A stretch of DNA of 64,000 nt from Phaseolus vulgaris (GCF_000499845.2 NC_023749.2:43775608-43839607); one strand, 5' to 3'; positions 19,037 through 30,977 are shown, numbered from the stretch's first letter. Made by a program: numbers and translations. Notes: generated from the sequence alone by a model not told the origin.

Positions 19037-20280
19037 TGCTGAACTATTTTCTTTAAATTCCGTTTTTATCCATTCTCTTAGCCTATTTGTGAATATAAAT
19101 AAGAGGAGAAATTGTGGTTTTTGTGTTGTAATTCTGCCACTATGTTTAATTTTGTTGCTGATATAGCTCTACTACACACCATGGTTCTGCTAAACACTTT
19201 TGCTACTGTCACACACACTGATTTTTCTTTTTTTCTGCACATGGATGTGCATATCTGTGTGTGCCTTTTCAAATCTGGTTTATCCTACTACCATACTTGT
19301 TTTGTATGGTATACAATTCTGTTTTGCAGGATCTATCAAGTTCAAAAACTACAACACAAGAAAACTAGAGATTTGTCTTCATCAAATAGGGGGGATTGTT
19401 GAACAAGATGCTTTGATGTCTCCAAATCCATGAGGAAAGCTTGAAGACCTTGCTACTGGGTGTGTTTGTTGTCTAGTATTTTTTGACTTTTTAATTCACT
19501 CCTTAAGATGATCCAAGTTCATCTGAATCTTTACATTTTTGAAACGATGGATTTTCTAAATGGGTGTGAAATTTCAACCTGTTGAAATGTTGAATCCACA
19601 TGTTGTTTGACACTTAGTGGTTTTTAAAATGGTTTGGAAAAGCTTTGCTTTTTTTTGTCTTTGCTTCCAAACAAAATCAACTGGTCATTTCGATAAATCA
19701 ACTTGTTGTTTTTATGAAAACCATAACAAGAATTTTTTTCAATCGATTGTTTTGGAAAACTACTAGTTGTTTTCATATCAAAACTCTGTTATGTGTTTTA
19801 AGTTGCTTCAAATGATTCCAACTGCTTTTGGTTTTTGATTTAACTGCTTTGACCATCTTATTGAGGTCATATAGAGGTTTTTACGCTCATTTGCATTAAC
19901 TAAAGAAAATAGAGTTTATAAAAAACAATTTTCAAGATTTCAAAAGCTTTGGATCATCTCAAGTGTGTAGAATAGGATTGAGTTTTGTACTTATGAACTT
20001 TAAGCTTTGTAATACCCAGATTTATTCTATTCCTTTCTTTATTTGAACATTGTATTTTTGTACTTGAGTGTATGGTAGTTTCAAAAGGTGGTTTTGGAAA
20101 CTATGTTGGTTTGCCAAATAGTGGTTTGTGTTCTTTAAGGGTTCAAGATCATCACTCTTGGTGTGTGTTTTGTAATCTAGGGTTGATTACGTAGTGAATT
20201 CTCAGTGGTTAGCTTAGGACTGGATGTAGCTCTTGGTTAAGAGTGAACCAATATGAACATATTGTATGATTTGCTTTAGT
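19037..20280 (+). mobile_element. Copia A remnant: 3' internal end, polypurine tract and truncated LTR
   Basis: The segment 19037-19396 is noncoding and ends with the purine tract AGGGGGGAT. An LTR then starts TGTTGAACAAG at 19397 and runs to about 20280. The LTR resembles the copia B LTR family only in parts (TGGATGTAGCTCTTGGTTAAGAGTGAACCA near 20221) and shows the same style of AACAACTTGTTGTT words near 19690-19760. It is cut at about 20280, where Tat sequence begins. Together with 2941-3384 it forms one plus-strand element split by copia B. Confidence 0.6.
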
Positions 20281-20284
20281 GAAA

Positions 20285-21380
20285 GTAATGACACAATGAA
20301 GAAAGCGTGAGGGATTAAAGGTTTAAACAGTGGACGAAGAAGTTCAAGCGCCAACAAGTCCCAACCGTTGATCTTGCCACGTGTACGCTTATTTAAAAAG
20401 TATGGTGAGACGTCACTTTGGTGTACTGTTTACATCCCGTTACCCAGAGCCACGTAGGTCGCCTAGGGCGATCTCTTAGTCTCTTCACTGAAACAAGTTA
20501 TAGCTCGAGACTGGGGGGTTTGTGTACCAACCAGTCCTCAATCATCAATCCCAGTGACTGACCTCAGACATCGCACACCAGTGCCTGATAGTAAAGATGG
20601 GCCACGTAAGGTGGGCCCTTGATACACATATCAGGGTGTTGGTCAATCTTCAGACATCGGTATCATAGACATGTACATTGGAGATCGGCATCAGAACTCG
20701 CCAAAAGAGGGAGAGATCAGACGTTGACGGTCTGAACAATTATATTGGCCCACGTAAGGTGGGCCCTAGAATTATACTAAGTTATCAGTTAAAACATCAG
20801 ATATGAGGAAAGCCTAAGTCACGAGGGATCCATGCAGGTGGTGTGTATAGCACATTCAGGCGCGACACGAGTAAGTAACCCTTGGAGGCGCTAAGGCCCA
20901 TCAAAGTTAGGGTTTCCAAGGGAAGCTGCATGCATGGCACGTGAATACTTAGGGCACCCGCAAAACAGATGGCGCTAGAGATTAGGTGCACAAGTTGGTA
21001 CCAAGGCGACCACTCTGTTAGTCGTTGCACTCTAGTTAAGGGAAGTCCTATGTGCCAGATTACGCTAAGATTTTGTAATTGCGACGCAAGGACGTTCCCC
21101 AAGGAACCCTAGACAAGGGTAACAACACAAAGGTAAACCATAGTTTCAACCTATATAAAGGGTTCTGAGAGCCCTAGCAAGGTACACAGTTTCTAAGACT
21201 GAAACTACTTTATACATTTGGTGTTTCTCTGCCCTAATACTGACATGAGCATCGGAGTGCAAATGGCCATCAAGGCGCACTTTGTCTTTGCAGGTGAGAG
21301 ATTCTTCGATCAAGGAAGTTCGATTCTTAGGCGAAGATAGGTGGGCCAAAGGCTGCCGTTCGAGTCAACCGGCAAGAATA
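20285..21380 (+). mobile_element. Fragment of a Tat element: 3' internal end and 3' LTR
   Basis: The segment 20285-20520 matches the region before the Tat LTR at 1000-1176 (for example the GTCACTTTGGTGTACTGTTTACATCCCGT block). A polypurine tract (GAGACTGGGGGG) and an LTR starting TGTACC at 20523 follow. The LTR holds two near-identical GGCCCACGTAAGGTGGGCCC segments (about 20596-20615 and 20756-20775), the CATGCATGGCACGTGAA block, a TATA box (CTATATAAAGG, about 21152) and a probable end near 21380. The element's body is missing on the left. Confidence 0.7.
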
Positions 21381-21543
21381 GGATTCCATATTGATCATTT
21401 ATAAAGAGAATATAGAGTTCATTGAAAAAAATTCAAAACTTATTTGCAAGTAATGAAAATTAGCAATAACAGTAAAGGAAAAGGGGGTTGTGATTTCTAA
21501 TAAGGAAAATATAAAAGATGAATTTAAAATAGTAGAGAACACA
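21381..21543. other. Short AT-rich spacer
   Basis: No gene or repeat is recognised. Confidence 0.3.
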
Positions 21544-22949
21544 TGTTGACACCCAAGTTCCTCCACCAATGAGTTCTTAACGGGTTATCTAAAGATGATA
21601 GCCCTTTAATTCTAACACACGATAAACTAAATAAAATATGCGTTAATCGAATTCGACTGAATATTGTTAGCAAAACATGTGCCTAATGATATATTCAATA
21701 CCCCACTTGTATCCATGCGTGTACTCATGGTATGTTTCTCTCCTTTATCTTGAATTATGTGCCCAATAAATTAATCAGAACAATGCAAACTGACTAAGAA
21801 ACCAAAGTTTAAGACAAGGAAGACTCTCAATCATGCGTTCAAGTATAACATCTCACAAAAAAATCATTTTTGTAGTTGATCAGAAGATTAAAACATTTAC
21901 CATAGAGAATTGAAAAACTGAAACTTCTATTGATCACAACCTCAGAACTCAATGGGGAATTAGAAAGGAATCAACCAAAAAGGGTTTAGCCTTCTAAGTG
22001 GAGGCAAAACAAGAATAATACAAAAAGGAAAGTAAAACTATGTTTAGAGTGTGTTGTGTGGCTATGAGACGCAATCCAAAATCTTCCTTCTTTCTTCCTT
22101 TGAAGTCTCTTTTATAATCTTCCTTTCCTTGGAAAAAATCAAATTCAAAATTTGCCTCATGATGTTGTTTTACAATTATAAGATGTTTCCTTTCCCGTTT
22201 CAAATTATTAAAAAGATATCTTCATTCCCAATCAATCTCAGATTTTATTCTTGCTTCTCTTCCAGATATACTGTTTCCAATTTTTCTTGAGATTTGCGCA
22301 TTGATTGTATTTGGTTCTAGCACTGTTGTGAGAGATATTGCAGAAGATTTTCTCTAAATGTTTGTTGTAGAAAAAAAAACAAATATCAAAGAATTTTATT
22401 TGAAAGCAAACCAAGTAAACTCCAAGGAAATATAGGTGAGCTACAAATGGACAAGCTTAAGTACTAAGTCTTTCCTAGCTAGAGCCTTTGCTAGATCATG
22501 TTCAAAAGTACTTTTTTTATAAAAAATAGTAAAATAGTTAAAGAATCTGCATATATAAAAATAGTAAAACAAACAATAAAAAAAATCCTAACTACACTTC
22601 TCACCCCACACTTAAATCATACATTGTCCTCAATTTGAAATCAACAAATAATTGTGTATGATAAAAGTGAGAGAAGAAGTACTCCTTCATTCAACTTGAA
22701 GGGAGTGGAAGCTACAACAGATCAACCATGCCCTGTGCGATAAAGGCCAAGGTCCTTTGTCCACTATGGTTCAAAGATGATATCAACAGGAATGTCTATC
22801 CAAGGCATACAAAACCTGGGTGAACTATGGAAAACACCTCCTATGATGGAACCATAAAACATAGGGTGGAGATGGGGTGGTTGAGGGGGGTGTATGAAGT
22901 GGTAAGGGGTGGGCCAAGGTGATAGAAGGTGATAAAAGCTCAATCTCAC
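21544..22949 (-). mobile_element. Minus-strand gypsy remnant: 3' LTR, polypurine tract and tail of an internal frame
   Basis: On the minus strand, 22640-22604 reads TTGAGGACAATG then TTTAAGTGTGGGGTG, the polypurine-tract signature of Athila-like gypsy elements. A presumed LTR follows from TGAGAAGTG (22603) to ...GGGTGTCAACA (21544). Upstream of the tract a minus frame (22949 down to about 22740) encodes a Pro/His-rich tail with FYGSIIGGVFHSSPRF and PWIDIP, of unknown role. Pol is absent. I saw no matching target duplication, so the ends are tentative. Confidence 0.4.
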
Positions 22950-23284
22950 CCGGGCAAGACCATTCTAGTGATGTTGGGCTTGTTTTCGTCTAACTCACCC
23001 AGGTGAGCCCAATCACGCCCAGGAGAGTTATCACTTAGCCTAAGCCCAACTAGGTTGAATATGAGGTGTAAGGCACAATCTTAAACATCATTGGGAGAAT
23101 AGGAGGTGATAGAAAACCCTAGAGGAGGCAACAATCAAGGAGAAAGATCTTGGATCTTCTTTTCTTGCTTTCCATGCTTGTAATAGCCAACATGAATGGC
23201 TAATTCTACCCTTTGGGATTTGAAGTAATATGTTCAAACTCTTATGTATCGAGGTGATATTTAAATATAATATTCTGTTCATGA
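22930..23284 (+). repeat. Athila-like LTR, left half (split by CACTA 1)
   Basis: The block GGCTAATTCTACCCTTTGGG...TATTGAGGTGATATTTA-like (23190-23280) matches the LTRs at 45645 and 48136 (ATGGCTACCATGAGTGGCTAATTC, CCTATGTATTGAGGTGATATTTATG). The LTR resumes after CACTA 1 at 30459. The start at 22930 (TGATAAAAG) is a guess from the TGATAA start of the other copies. Confidence 0.55.
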
Positions 23285-23936
23285 CACTAGTGCAAAATGT
23301 AAAAACAACAACTATTTATTTAAGGCGTTTTTACGGTCAGACCAATCATTCAAAACGCGGGGACATTTTTGAAATTAACTTCATTTACGAATGCGACTAT
23401 TTGTAATAGCCGCATTCTTAAATAACTTTTTACCCTAACTCTGAAGCGCGCCACTTTACGCTTTCATACTTTCTTTCTCTTCTTGGCACTTCACATTTTC
23501 TCTCTGTTTTTGCTCTAGTGTTCCTCTCTTCTTCTGCGAGCTTCATTGTCTTCTCGTGCCATTGTAAGTTCGTTGGAGCTCTCTTTCTTCTTTACCAATG
23601 GTTATATTTTTTTTTTTGTTTCTCTTACTTTGTTTGTTTTCATGCATTGCTCTAAGTACTAATATTTCATTGCCTTCGTCGCTACTTTTGCGGGTTTTTG
23701 CTTTGCTCCGTCGTTGCTGCCGCGTCCGCTATTGCTGCCGTTGTTGTCGGTCCTGTGCCACTCTTCACCACCGTTGCCTTCACAAACAAGGTTGGCGGTG
23801 TTTTAATTTTTTTTTTATATTTTTTTTCTATGTTATGAATTTTTTTATTTTTATTGAGTCCAGGGGTGTTTGACCCACGACAAACGCAGGAGATATAGCA
23901 CATTAGAAAACACCTGAATGACTATTATAGAATATA

Positions 23937-26270
23937 ATGGATCGAAATTGGATTAATTTTGTTCACATAAGTGATGAGTATGATAGATGAGTAGAAGAAT
24001 TTATAAAATTTGCGCAACGTAACGCGAATAATAGTGGTCATGATGGAGCAAGTATCAGGTGTCCGTGTGTTAACTGTTTGAATGGAAGGATACTGGATGT
24101 TAAGATAATTAGAGAGCACCTTCTATGTGATGGGTTTCTTTGATCTTATACAACTTGGATAGGGCATGGTGAATTATTAAATTTACCACGTGTTTTCGTA
24201 GCTGAAGAATATGTGGGGTCCACCATGGATGATGCAGTAGATGATGATGTAGATGATGATTGATTGGAGGACATGATTCGTGATGTGGGAGCTGAGTCTT
24301 TTGCAGAAGCGCATGAATATGGAAGTATGTCAAGTGATGCAGAGACTCCATTGTATCCTGGATCAACTAACTTCACACGGTTGTTGGTAGTGTTAAGATT
24401 GATGAATTTGAAGGCAATAAATGGATGGACTAATAAAAGCTTCACGAAATTGCTTTAGTTGTTGAAGGATATGCTTCCAGAGGGAAATAGTCTACCTAAT
24501 CATAATTATGAGGCCAAAAAGATTCTTTGTCCAATGGGTACGGAGTATAAAAAGATACAAGCATGTTCTAATGATTGTATATTATACAGGAAAGATTTTG
24601 AATTGTTGAAAAGTTGTTTGAGGTGTGGGTTATCATGTTATAAGTTGAAATAAAGAGATTATAATACTATTGAAGAGATAGAAAAGCATGGACCCCCAAT
24701 GAAGGTTATGTGGTATCTTCTCATCATTCCAAGGATGAAGCGTTTGTTTGCAAACCCAAACGATGCTAAGAATCTTATATGGCACGCAGATGTGAGGAAA
24801 TGTGATGGCATGTACCGACATCCAGCTGATTCTATTTAATGGAAGAAATTTGATGATGAGTTTCCAGAGTTTGGTAAAGAATCAAGAAATATCCGACTTG
24901 GTTTAGCTACATACTATGAGTTTATAAAAGAGATATGGGAGGTTGATTATACTAAGTTTTTCGTTTGAGTTTTTAAGTGTAAATGGGTTGACAATAAAAG
25001 TGGGGTTAAAATTGATGAATCAGGATTCACACTAGTGGACTTTCAAAAGATAGGGTATCGAGATGAGCCATTTATAATGGTTCAACAAGCACCTCAGGTT
25101 TTCTACATCAAAGATCCTACGTCATAACATTGGTATGACGTTTTACACGGGAAAAAAAGAAAGGGGAGGTGATGTGAGTTGATTTTAGATTGTTCCATTT
25201 TAGAGGTGACACTTTACTTATGATTGAGATTTTTAACAAGTATATGGTGAGACCTAGGGAAGATCCCCATTGGACACGAACCTAACTAAGTGGTTAAGTA
25301 AGTGTGAAGGTTCACTTCCAAAGGCAAAGAGGAAAATCAAGATCAGGTGATAGTGATGATGAATTGCGGAAATTGAAAGACTTGAAAGGAAACAATTAAG
25401 ATGGCCATGGCCGAAAGCTAAATGGAAGAACAACACAAGAACACAAAGGAAAACCGAATTATAACAAGTACATGAACACAAGAATAAAGTGGTGTAATGG
25501 AAATGAAGGAAAAGGATGGAAGAAGAAAGCTTATGGTGTGAATTAAGAAGGGAAACGCCACTTGGAGTATGGTTTCCTCCAAGATGAGTGTAGAGGGCCG
25601 CCACTTGAGAGCTCTCAAACTCACTCAAGATAAGACCTATTGCTAGAGCAAACAATCCTCACACAATATGTGCAGAGTTTTCCTTCTTCTATAAATTTCA
25701 ACATGAAATACAAGGAGGAAGACACCCTATTTATAGGAGATGATGCCTTGGAAAACAAAAAGCAAGGGTAGGATGGTAAATGTGTGAGGGGGCTGCCTTT
25801 AGGGTTTGACTAAGTCAAAACCACACCTTAGGCCACTTCTTCTAGAAACTAGGTAAAAACAAGCTAAATGATAACTACCCCCATATTGTGCTAAAGGCAA
25901 CTATTCTAGCCTATCTTGCTATTTGAACCCCTAATGTGAGCCCAATTTATTACAACTTGTTTTATTCTTAAGAAGACCAAAAGGAAGAACATTTTATGTT
26001 TTGGTCTTTGCCCATTTCTCCTTCTGGTGAGGTCTGCTAGATCCTTAGTGGGGTCTTCACTTGAAATTTGAGATGACTTCTCATAGTGTGAATGGTAATT
26101 TGAGTCCTTGGTCATCTCCTTGTTGGCTTGGATTGTATCAGGAGGCCATAGATGATATTGAAAATGGTGACTTCCGTTCGTTCATACCAATGATAATTAA
26201 TAAAGATGACGATGTAGTTGATGATGTACATGCAACCCGTAAAGAGCACAGTGAAGGAATTTACATATGA
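23937..26270 (+). pseudogene. CACTA 1 transposase (TNP2 type), decayed and internally deleted
   Basis: It starts at the ATG at 23937 (MDRNWINFVHISDEYD), typical of the Transpos_assoc N-terminus, followed by IRCPCVNCLNG and IREHLL. The TNP2/Transposase_21 part follows (LLKDMLPEGNSLPNHNYEAK, 24450-24530; SCLRCGLSCYKLK; GPPMKVMWYL; MYRHPADSI; FPEFGKESRNIRLGLA near 24890). From about 24940 the sequence jumps to the C-terminal part (KCKWVDNKSGVK, DEPFIMVQQAPQVFYIKDP), so the catalytic middle is deleted. There are several in-frame stops (for example about 23985, 24142, 24651). A solo LTR splits the C-terminus, which resumes at 26146 (DIENGDFRSFIPM) and ends at TGA 26270. It would bind and cut the element's ends if intact. 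Confidence 0.8.
25170..26140 (-). mobile_element. Solo LTR, family S, inside the CACTA 1 transposase
   Basis: The LTR is 971 bp. On the minus strand it begins TGATACAATCC and ends AATCAACTCACATCA. The 5-bp duplication is GGAGG (25165-25169 and 26141-26145), a perfect match. A TATA box on the minus strand (CTATAAATAGG) lies near 25727. The ends match those at 54356-55175. Confidence 0.85.
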
Positions 26271-26406
26271 ACATTCAACCCACTATGGTAATAAATTTAG
26301 AAATATTTTTGATAATACGAATTTAGAATTTTATGTATTTGTTTTATATTATTTTCTTTCGATGCAGATTAACTAATGTTTGTTACCTATTCTTTTTAAC
26401 AGAGAT

Positions 26407-28836
26407 ATGGATGACGATCAGACTCCAAGCAGACCCTGATCTGGACGAGGCAATATAGGACCTACTAGATTGAAGCGTCTCTCATTGAGATGTGTTGCTG
26501 GTGAAAAGACATAAGTTGACATTTATGTCAACACTGGAGTGGCTTCTAGTCCTAATGCTGACATGTTTAACAACTATCTTGGATTTGTTTCTCGTGAGAG
26601 GTTCTCCATTTTGATTAATTTATGGGACGATGTGTCAGAGGTCGATCAGAACATGCTTTGGGAGGATGTTCGGGTAAACTTTACATTATTATCGTTATCA
26701 TATAATGCTTTTTAATATTCATTGATTAATTTTAATTTGATGATATTATTTTATAGGAAAATTTTGAAACCCCTAATGTGGAACCGCTTCGATTAAAGAT
26801 TATATCCAATATCATACTTAAATTGCGTTATTTTAAGTCAACACTGACGATGAAATATATTTTTGGCAAACTTAAAGGTGAAAATCCCTGTTTAAAGTAA
26901 GAAACAATTGATGAAGAGACATGACGTCTTTTTGTTCAAAGTCGTGAATGTGAAGCTTGGTAGGTAAGTGAAGTTACTTAACTATTTTTATTTATATAAC
27001 ATTAATAACTTTTAATATTATTTAATTCACTTTCTTTATTTCATTTATGACAGGATCGTCGCAAGAAAGCTCAAGACATAGCATTAAAGAATGTTACCCC
27101 ACACATACTGTCTCGTTCGGGGTATCAAAAGCTTGAGTAATCACTGATGGTGGAAAAGGAGCAATCCAAACAGGAGACTATGTATGACATTGATACAGGA
27201 GACTTATATTATTTTGGTCTCTTGCAGGATTCCTTGGTTTAGGAAAGCTCCCAAGGTAATTTTTTCCCTGGAGGTTGCTGCGACATACTGGTTGAAGCAA
27301 TTGGACGACCTGAGCACTGTGGTCATGTTCGTGCAGCTGGAAAAGAGGTTGAAATTAAACTATTTTGAAGTTGCACCACGACACTTATCCTCCTCCCCCC
27401 TAGAGACCAAAGTAGAAATAAAGAGTAAGATACGTCAAGAATTAATGGAGGAGATGAGAAAAAAGGCTGATCGGATGCGGTTAGAGTTGTGACAAGAGTT
27501 TCTATCGCAACAAGTTTGTGTTGAGCCAGTTAAGGCGCTTGTTAGTTCCGCTCCCAAGAGCACAAAGGGAAGTTGTGCGACTCCTACAACATCAGGGGAG
27601 GATATCATTGGCCAGACGAGCCAATGCGAGCTACTGGTAGAGGGTGGCATGCTTCCTCAGATGGTGGCCACTGGAATAGTCTATCAAGAGGCCACCACCT
27701 TACATAATGTTCCTCTCTCCCCTGATGTGGCAAAGGTAACAATTGAAAGAGTGCGAGTACCTGATGCTTGTGTTCCACTACCAAGTCCGAAAAGGAAGCA
27801 TGAGGTTCCGATTGACGATCCTATAGCTTCCTTAACTGTAATTGCTAGATAGATTGGTCAAGACCCTTTAGAAGTTCCATGGGATGATATGTTTTTTGAA
27901 GTAAACACTGACCTCCCACTATACATATACATGGCAGATTTGTTAGAATTTGTAGTTAAGGATCAAAAGCTCAATATAAATATAATTCAATTTTGTATGA
28001 TGTAAGTATCTTTACCTATATTTCAATTTACTTTATGTTAAATTATTATAGATTATGCTTTAACTAATAACTTGTAGGTTTTTGAATGGAGTCTCTCTCA
28101 CCGAGGGGAAGGAAAATGTGTATGGGTACTTAGATCCCGCATATACTAATCCCACTGGAACAAAGGCAACTGAAACCCAATCATACATCACTAACACCCT
28201 GGAAAAAGTGGGAAAACATATTTATTTATGCCCTTATATTAATGAGTAAGTTTAATTATAAGTTGTCAATTATTACTATTTCATGTTTTAAATATTTACT
28301 AACTCTTTTCATGGATGATATAAGGGTCATTGGCAGTTACTTGTCTTATCAATGGTTGAAAAGACTGTTGTGCGGTTTTGTTCCCTACACAAGAAGCCAT
28401 CCACAAGTTTGAAGAATATCATTGATAGGTAAGTAGACTATAAACTTAACTCCGTATGTTACTAATTAAGCATTTACTAATGCAACTTTTTGTATTAATC
28501 AGTTCATGGAGTGTATATAACATCTGCAAAGGTCGATCCAATTCAAATTTTCAAAATCTGAACTGGATAAAACTAAAGGTTTGTAATTTTTGTCTTTCTC
28601 TTTTCATTGTTTATCAATATTAACTTTTACTTTTTATTGAATTATAGTGTAATAAACAACCAGGAAGCTATGAGTGTGGCTATTACATTATGCAATGGAT
28701 GGTTAGCATTGTAAGACTAGGCCTTAAAAGTGATTGGTATGAGGTAACATGATGGTAAATTATTTTTATAATTCCTTAACATATACGTATCTTAAGAATA
28801 ATTTATGTCTCCGCAATTCTTCACAGATGAGCGACC
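26407..28836 (+). pseudogene. CACTA 1 second gene: En/Spm Transposase_24-like domain plus Ulp1-like protease
   Basis: The ATG is at 26407. Predicted introns are 26674-26756, about 26964-27053, 28002-28077, 28246-28324, 28429-28502, 28579-28647 and 28744-28826, all with GT..AG. Early exons give NNYLGFVSRERFSILINLWDD, FGKLKGENPCLK and HILSRSGYQKLE, the pattern of plant En/Spm Transposase_24. Late exons give NGVSLTEGKENVYGYLDP, GHWQLLVLS (His), and QPGSYECGYYIMQWM (Cys), the C48/Ulp1 SUMO-protease-like domain. Stops occur (about 26437, 26519, 26899, 27490). The last exon is interrupted by a solo LTR at 28837 and continues at 29912. Whether such proteins cleave SUMO is not known. Confidence 0.75.
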
Positions 28837-29906
28837 TATTGATCTAGAGTGATCGCTTGCTTTGAAGAATCCAAATCTCTTGTTGATGCAAAGGCTGGTG
28901 TTGCTGCTGTGTCTAGGATAAGATCTGGGTAGATTGATTGTTTAAATCCACTCTTGATTGAATCTTAAAGCTAAAGTATTTTCAAACCTTTTAAGTTGAA
29001 AGTGTTTTTCAAACTAAGTGAAAAACAACGTGTTGTTTTGTCGAAACAACTGATTGTTTTACTCTTAGGTGTTTTGAAAAAGGTTGAAAACTATTTTGGT
29101 TGGTTGACTTGCTGTCAAACCAAATCAACCGATTGATTCGCACATTCAACCGATTGTTTGTTTTCAAATCATAACAGAAAACTGTTTTGTGTGTTGACTA
29201 AGCTTTAAATGATTTTGTAACTGAATGTGCTCCTGTTTTAAATGCTTTGACCATTCTTTGAAAGCAATAAATAGTTTGTTTAACATTTGTAACAAACAAC
29301 AACTGAGATTGAATCATAAAAAAACAGATTTGAGTTTCTCACTGATTTTAGTTTTCAAGAGTTAAAGATTGCTTTGAGCTTGCATTGATCAAGAGAGAGT
29401 GGGATATGATTTCATTTGTATTGATTTCAGTTCATTATGTAACAAGTGTAATCCTTCTGTACTTTGTGTAAACTGTGGTGTGGTAGGGCAGGAAGTTTTG
29501 TGTGCTCTTGAGGTTGGTGTGTGTGCTGAGCCAAAGGAAGTGTGTTTCTTGAGGGGATCAATGTCACTTCTTTGGTGGTGTGTGTTAGTAATCCACGTTT
29601 GGTTACTTAGTGGATTCCCCAGTGGTTTCTAGGAAACTGGATGTAGCTCTTGGTTTAAGAGTGAACCAGTATAAACTGTGTGTGCAATCTCTCTCTCCCT
29701 TAAAATCTTTAATTTGAGTTTGTGCTTTTTCAACTGGTATAAACAACCGATTGTTTTTCTGGTGCTTTATTAAATTGCTTTGTGTTTTTGGCTAACTGGA
29801 TTCTGAATCAAGTTTTCTCAAAGGAATTTCATTCTAGACCGAAAAGTTTGTGAAAACCCCTTTAAACAATTCACCCCCCTCTCATTTAAAGCCATACATT
29901 CTAACA
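28837..29906 (+). mobile_element. Solo LTR of the copia B family inside CACTA 1
   Basis: The LTR is 1070 bp. It starts TATTGATC (a worn TGTTGAATC) and ends CATTCTAACA. The duplication is CGACC/CAACC (28832-28836, 29907-29911), one transition apart. It contains AACAACTGATTGTTTT (about 29044), CAACCGATTGTTTG (about 29147) and AACAACCGATTGTTTTTC (about 29743). Removing the LTR rejoins the last exon of the Ulp1-like gene in frame. Confidence 0.82.
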
Positions 29907-30139
29907 CAACCAATGTCTTCGGAAGCTATAACATATGTGAGACATTCTTGGTCCTCATATTTCCTAAATTTTTATAACTCTAGGATAGCTGATGAATAGT
30001 GTAGGAACTAGATAGATATATATTTTTAGTGTTTGTAATTCATTTTTATCAATATATAAAATTTGATTCTCTGAGTTTATGTATTTGTTTGACTGGGTTA
30101 TAATTGAACATGTCAATTTAGATGAGAATTAACATTAAA

Positions 30140-30458
30140 CTAATTGTACTAAAAAAAACGAACAATATACAACGACAACTATTTACCATAGTCGCATTCG
30201 TAAATGTGATTTATAAATGCGGCTATGGTAAATAGCCGCATTTGTAAATGCATTACTCCTCCCTCGTAAAGATAATTCAGAAGCATATAAGAATGCGGCT
30301 ATTTTCCATAGTCGCATTTATAAATTGCATTTACGAATGCAGCTAAATAGTCGCCTTCTTATCTGTTGGATTTAAGACTACGTGTAAATCAAATGCGCCT
30401 ATATAGCCACTATTTTAAATTGAAAATAGTTGTTGTCTTTAACCTTTCTGCACCAGTG
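30140..30458. repeat. Right subterminal repeats and terminal repeat of CACTA 1
   Basis: At least six alternating direct and inverted copies of a word like ATGCGGCTAT / ATAGTCGCATT appear between 30185 and 30350, with one long hairpin (30185-30245: CCATAGTCGCATTCGTAAATG against CATTTATAAATGCGGCTATGG in near-complementary arms). The block ends in the terminal repeat TTTCTGCACCAGTG. Subterminal arrays of this kind are the transposase-binding zone in En/Spm elements. Confidence 0.7.
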
Positions 30459-30977
30459 TGATTGATGATTGATATTGATCCTTAAATTTGACTGAAAAGT
30501 ACTTATAAGTTTATGACCTAAATGATAATGTCTAACATATTTGAATGCTAGGAATAGATTGGAAATGTTAATTTCCATTAACATCTAATCTTATGGGTAA
30601 ATAGTTTTTTATAAATATGCAAGGAATCAATATTTAGGAGACTCTTAATAATTTTATATGCGAGAAATCAATATAAATGAATTTTATATGAGCATCAATA
30701 CCAATCAAAGGATAAAATATTATTATGCTTTTCAAAATACAAAAGAATAAGAAGGATGAACCTTAATGTCAATTTTCCCAATTGAATCAACAACACTTTA
30801 CTTTGCTTTATTTACATTCTTGCAATCAAACACAACCAACATGCTACAAACTTTTACTTTTTGTTTTCTATTTAGTGAATATTATACTTGATAATTCAAT
30901 TGTTCCTTGTCGTTTCGATATCCGTCCCTAGGGACAATTATTACTTCTAACACAGTACACTTGCCGTAAAATAGTCA
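30459..30977 (+). repeat. Athila-like LTR, right half
   Basis: It continues the LTR from 23284. The end reads TTTCGATATCCGTCCCTAGGGACAATTATT...ACACTTGCCGTAAAATAGTCA, matching GGTTCGATACCCATC...CACTTGCCGAATTAATTTTGTCA at the end of the LTR at 48136-48898. Confidence 0.55.

Larger units (their letters stand above)
23285..30458 (+). mobile_element. CACTA 1: En/Spm-type DNA transposon with transposase and Ulp1-like gene
   Basis: Terminal inverted repeats are CACTAGTGCAAAATG at the left and, reversed, CACTGGTGCAGAAAGG at the right, both leading into ACAACAACTATT. The 3-bp duplication is TGA (23282-23284 and 30459-30461). Subterminal repeats with GAATGCGGCTAT/ATAGTCGCATTC words lie near 23380-23430 and 30180-30350. 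Inside are two genes in the order usual for plant CACTA elements, each broken by a solo LTR (25170-26140, 28837-29906). The total of 7,174 bp includes about 2.04 kb of those insertions. Confidence 0.9.

Noticed and set aside
27184..27852. Two separate small genes at 27184-27492 and 27649-27852
   Set aside because: Both are pieces of the CACTA 1 second gene, separated by an in-frame stop near 27490 and a frame break.
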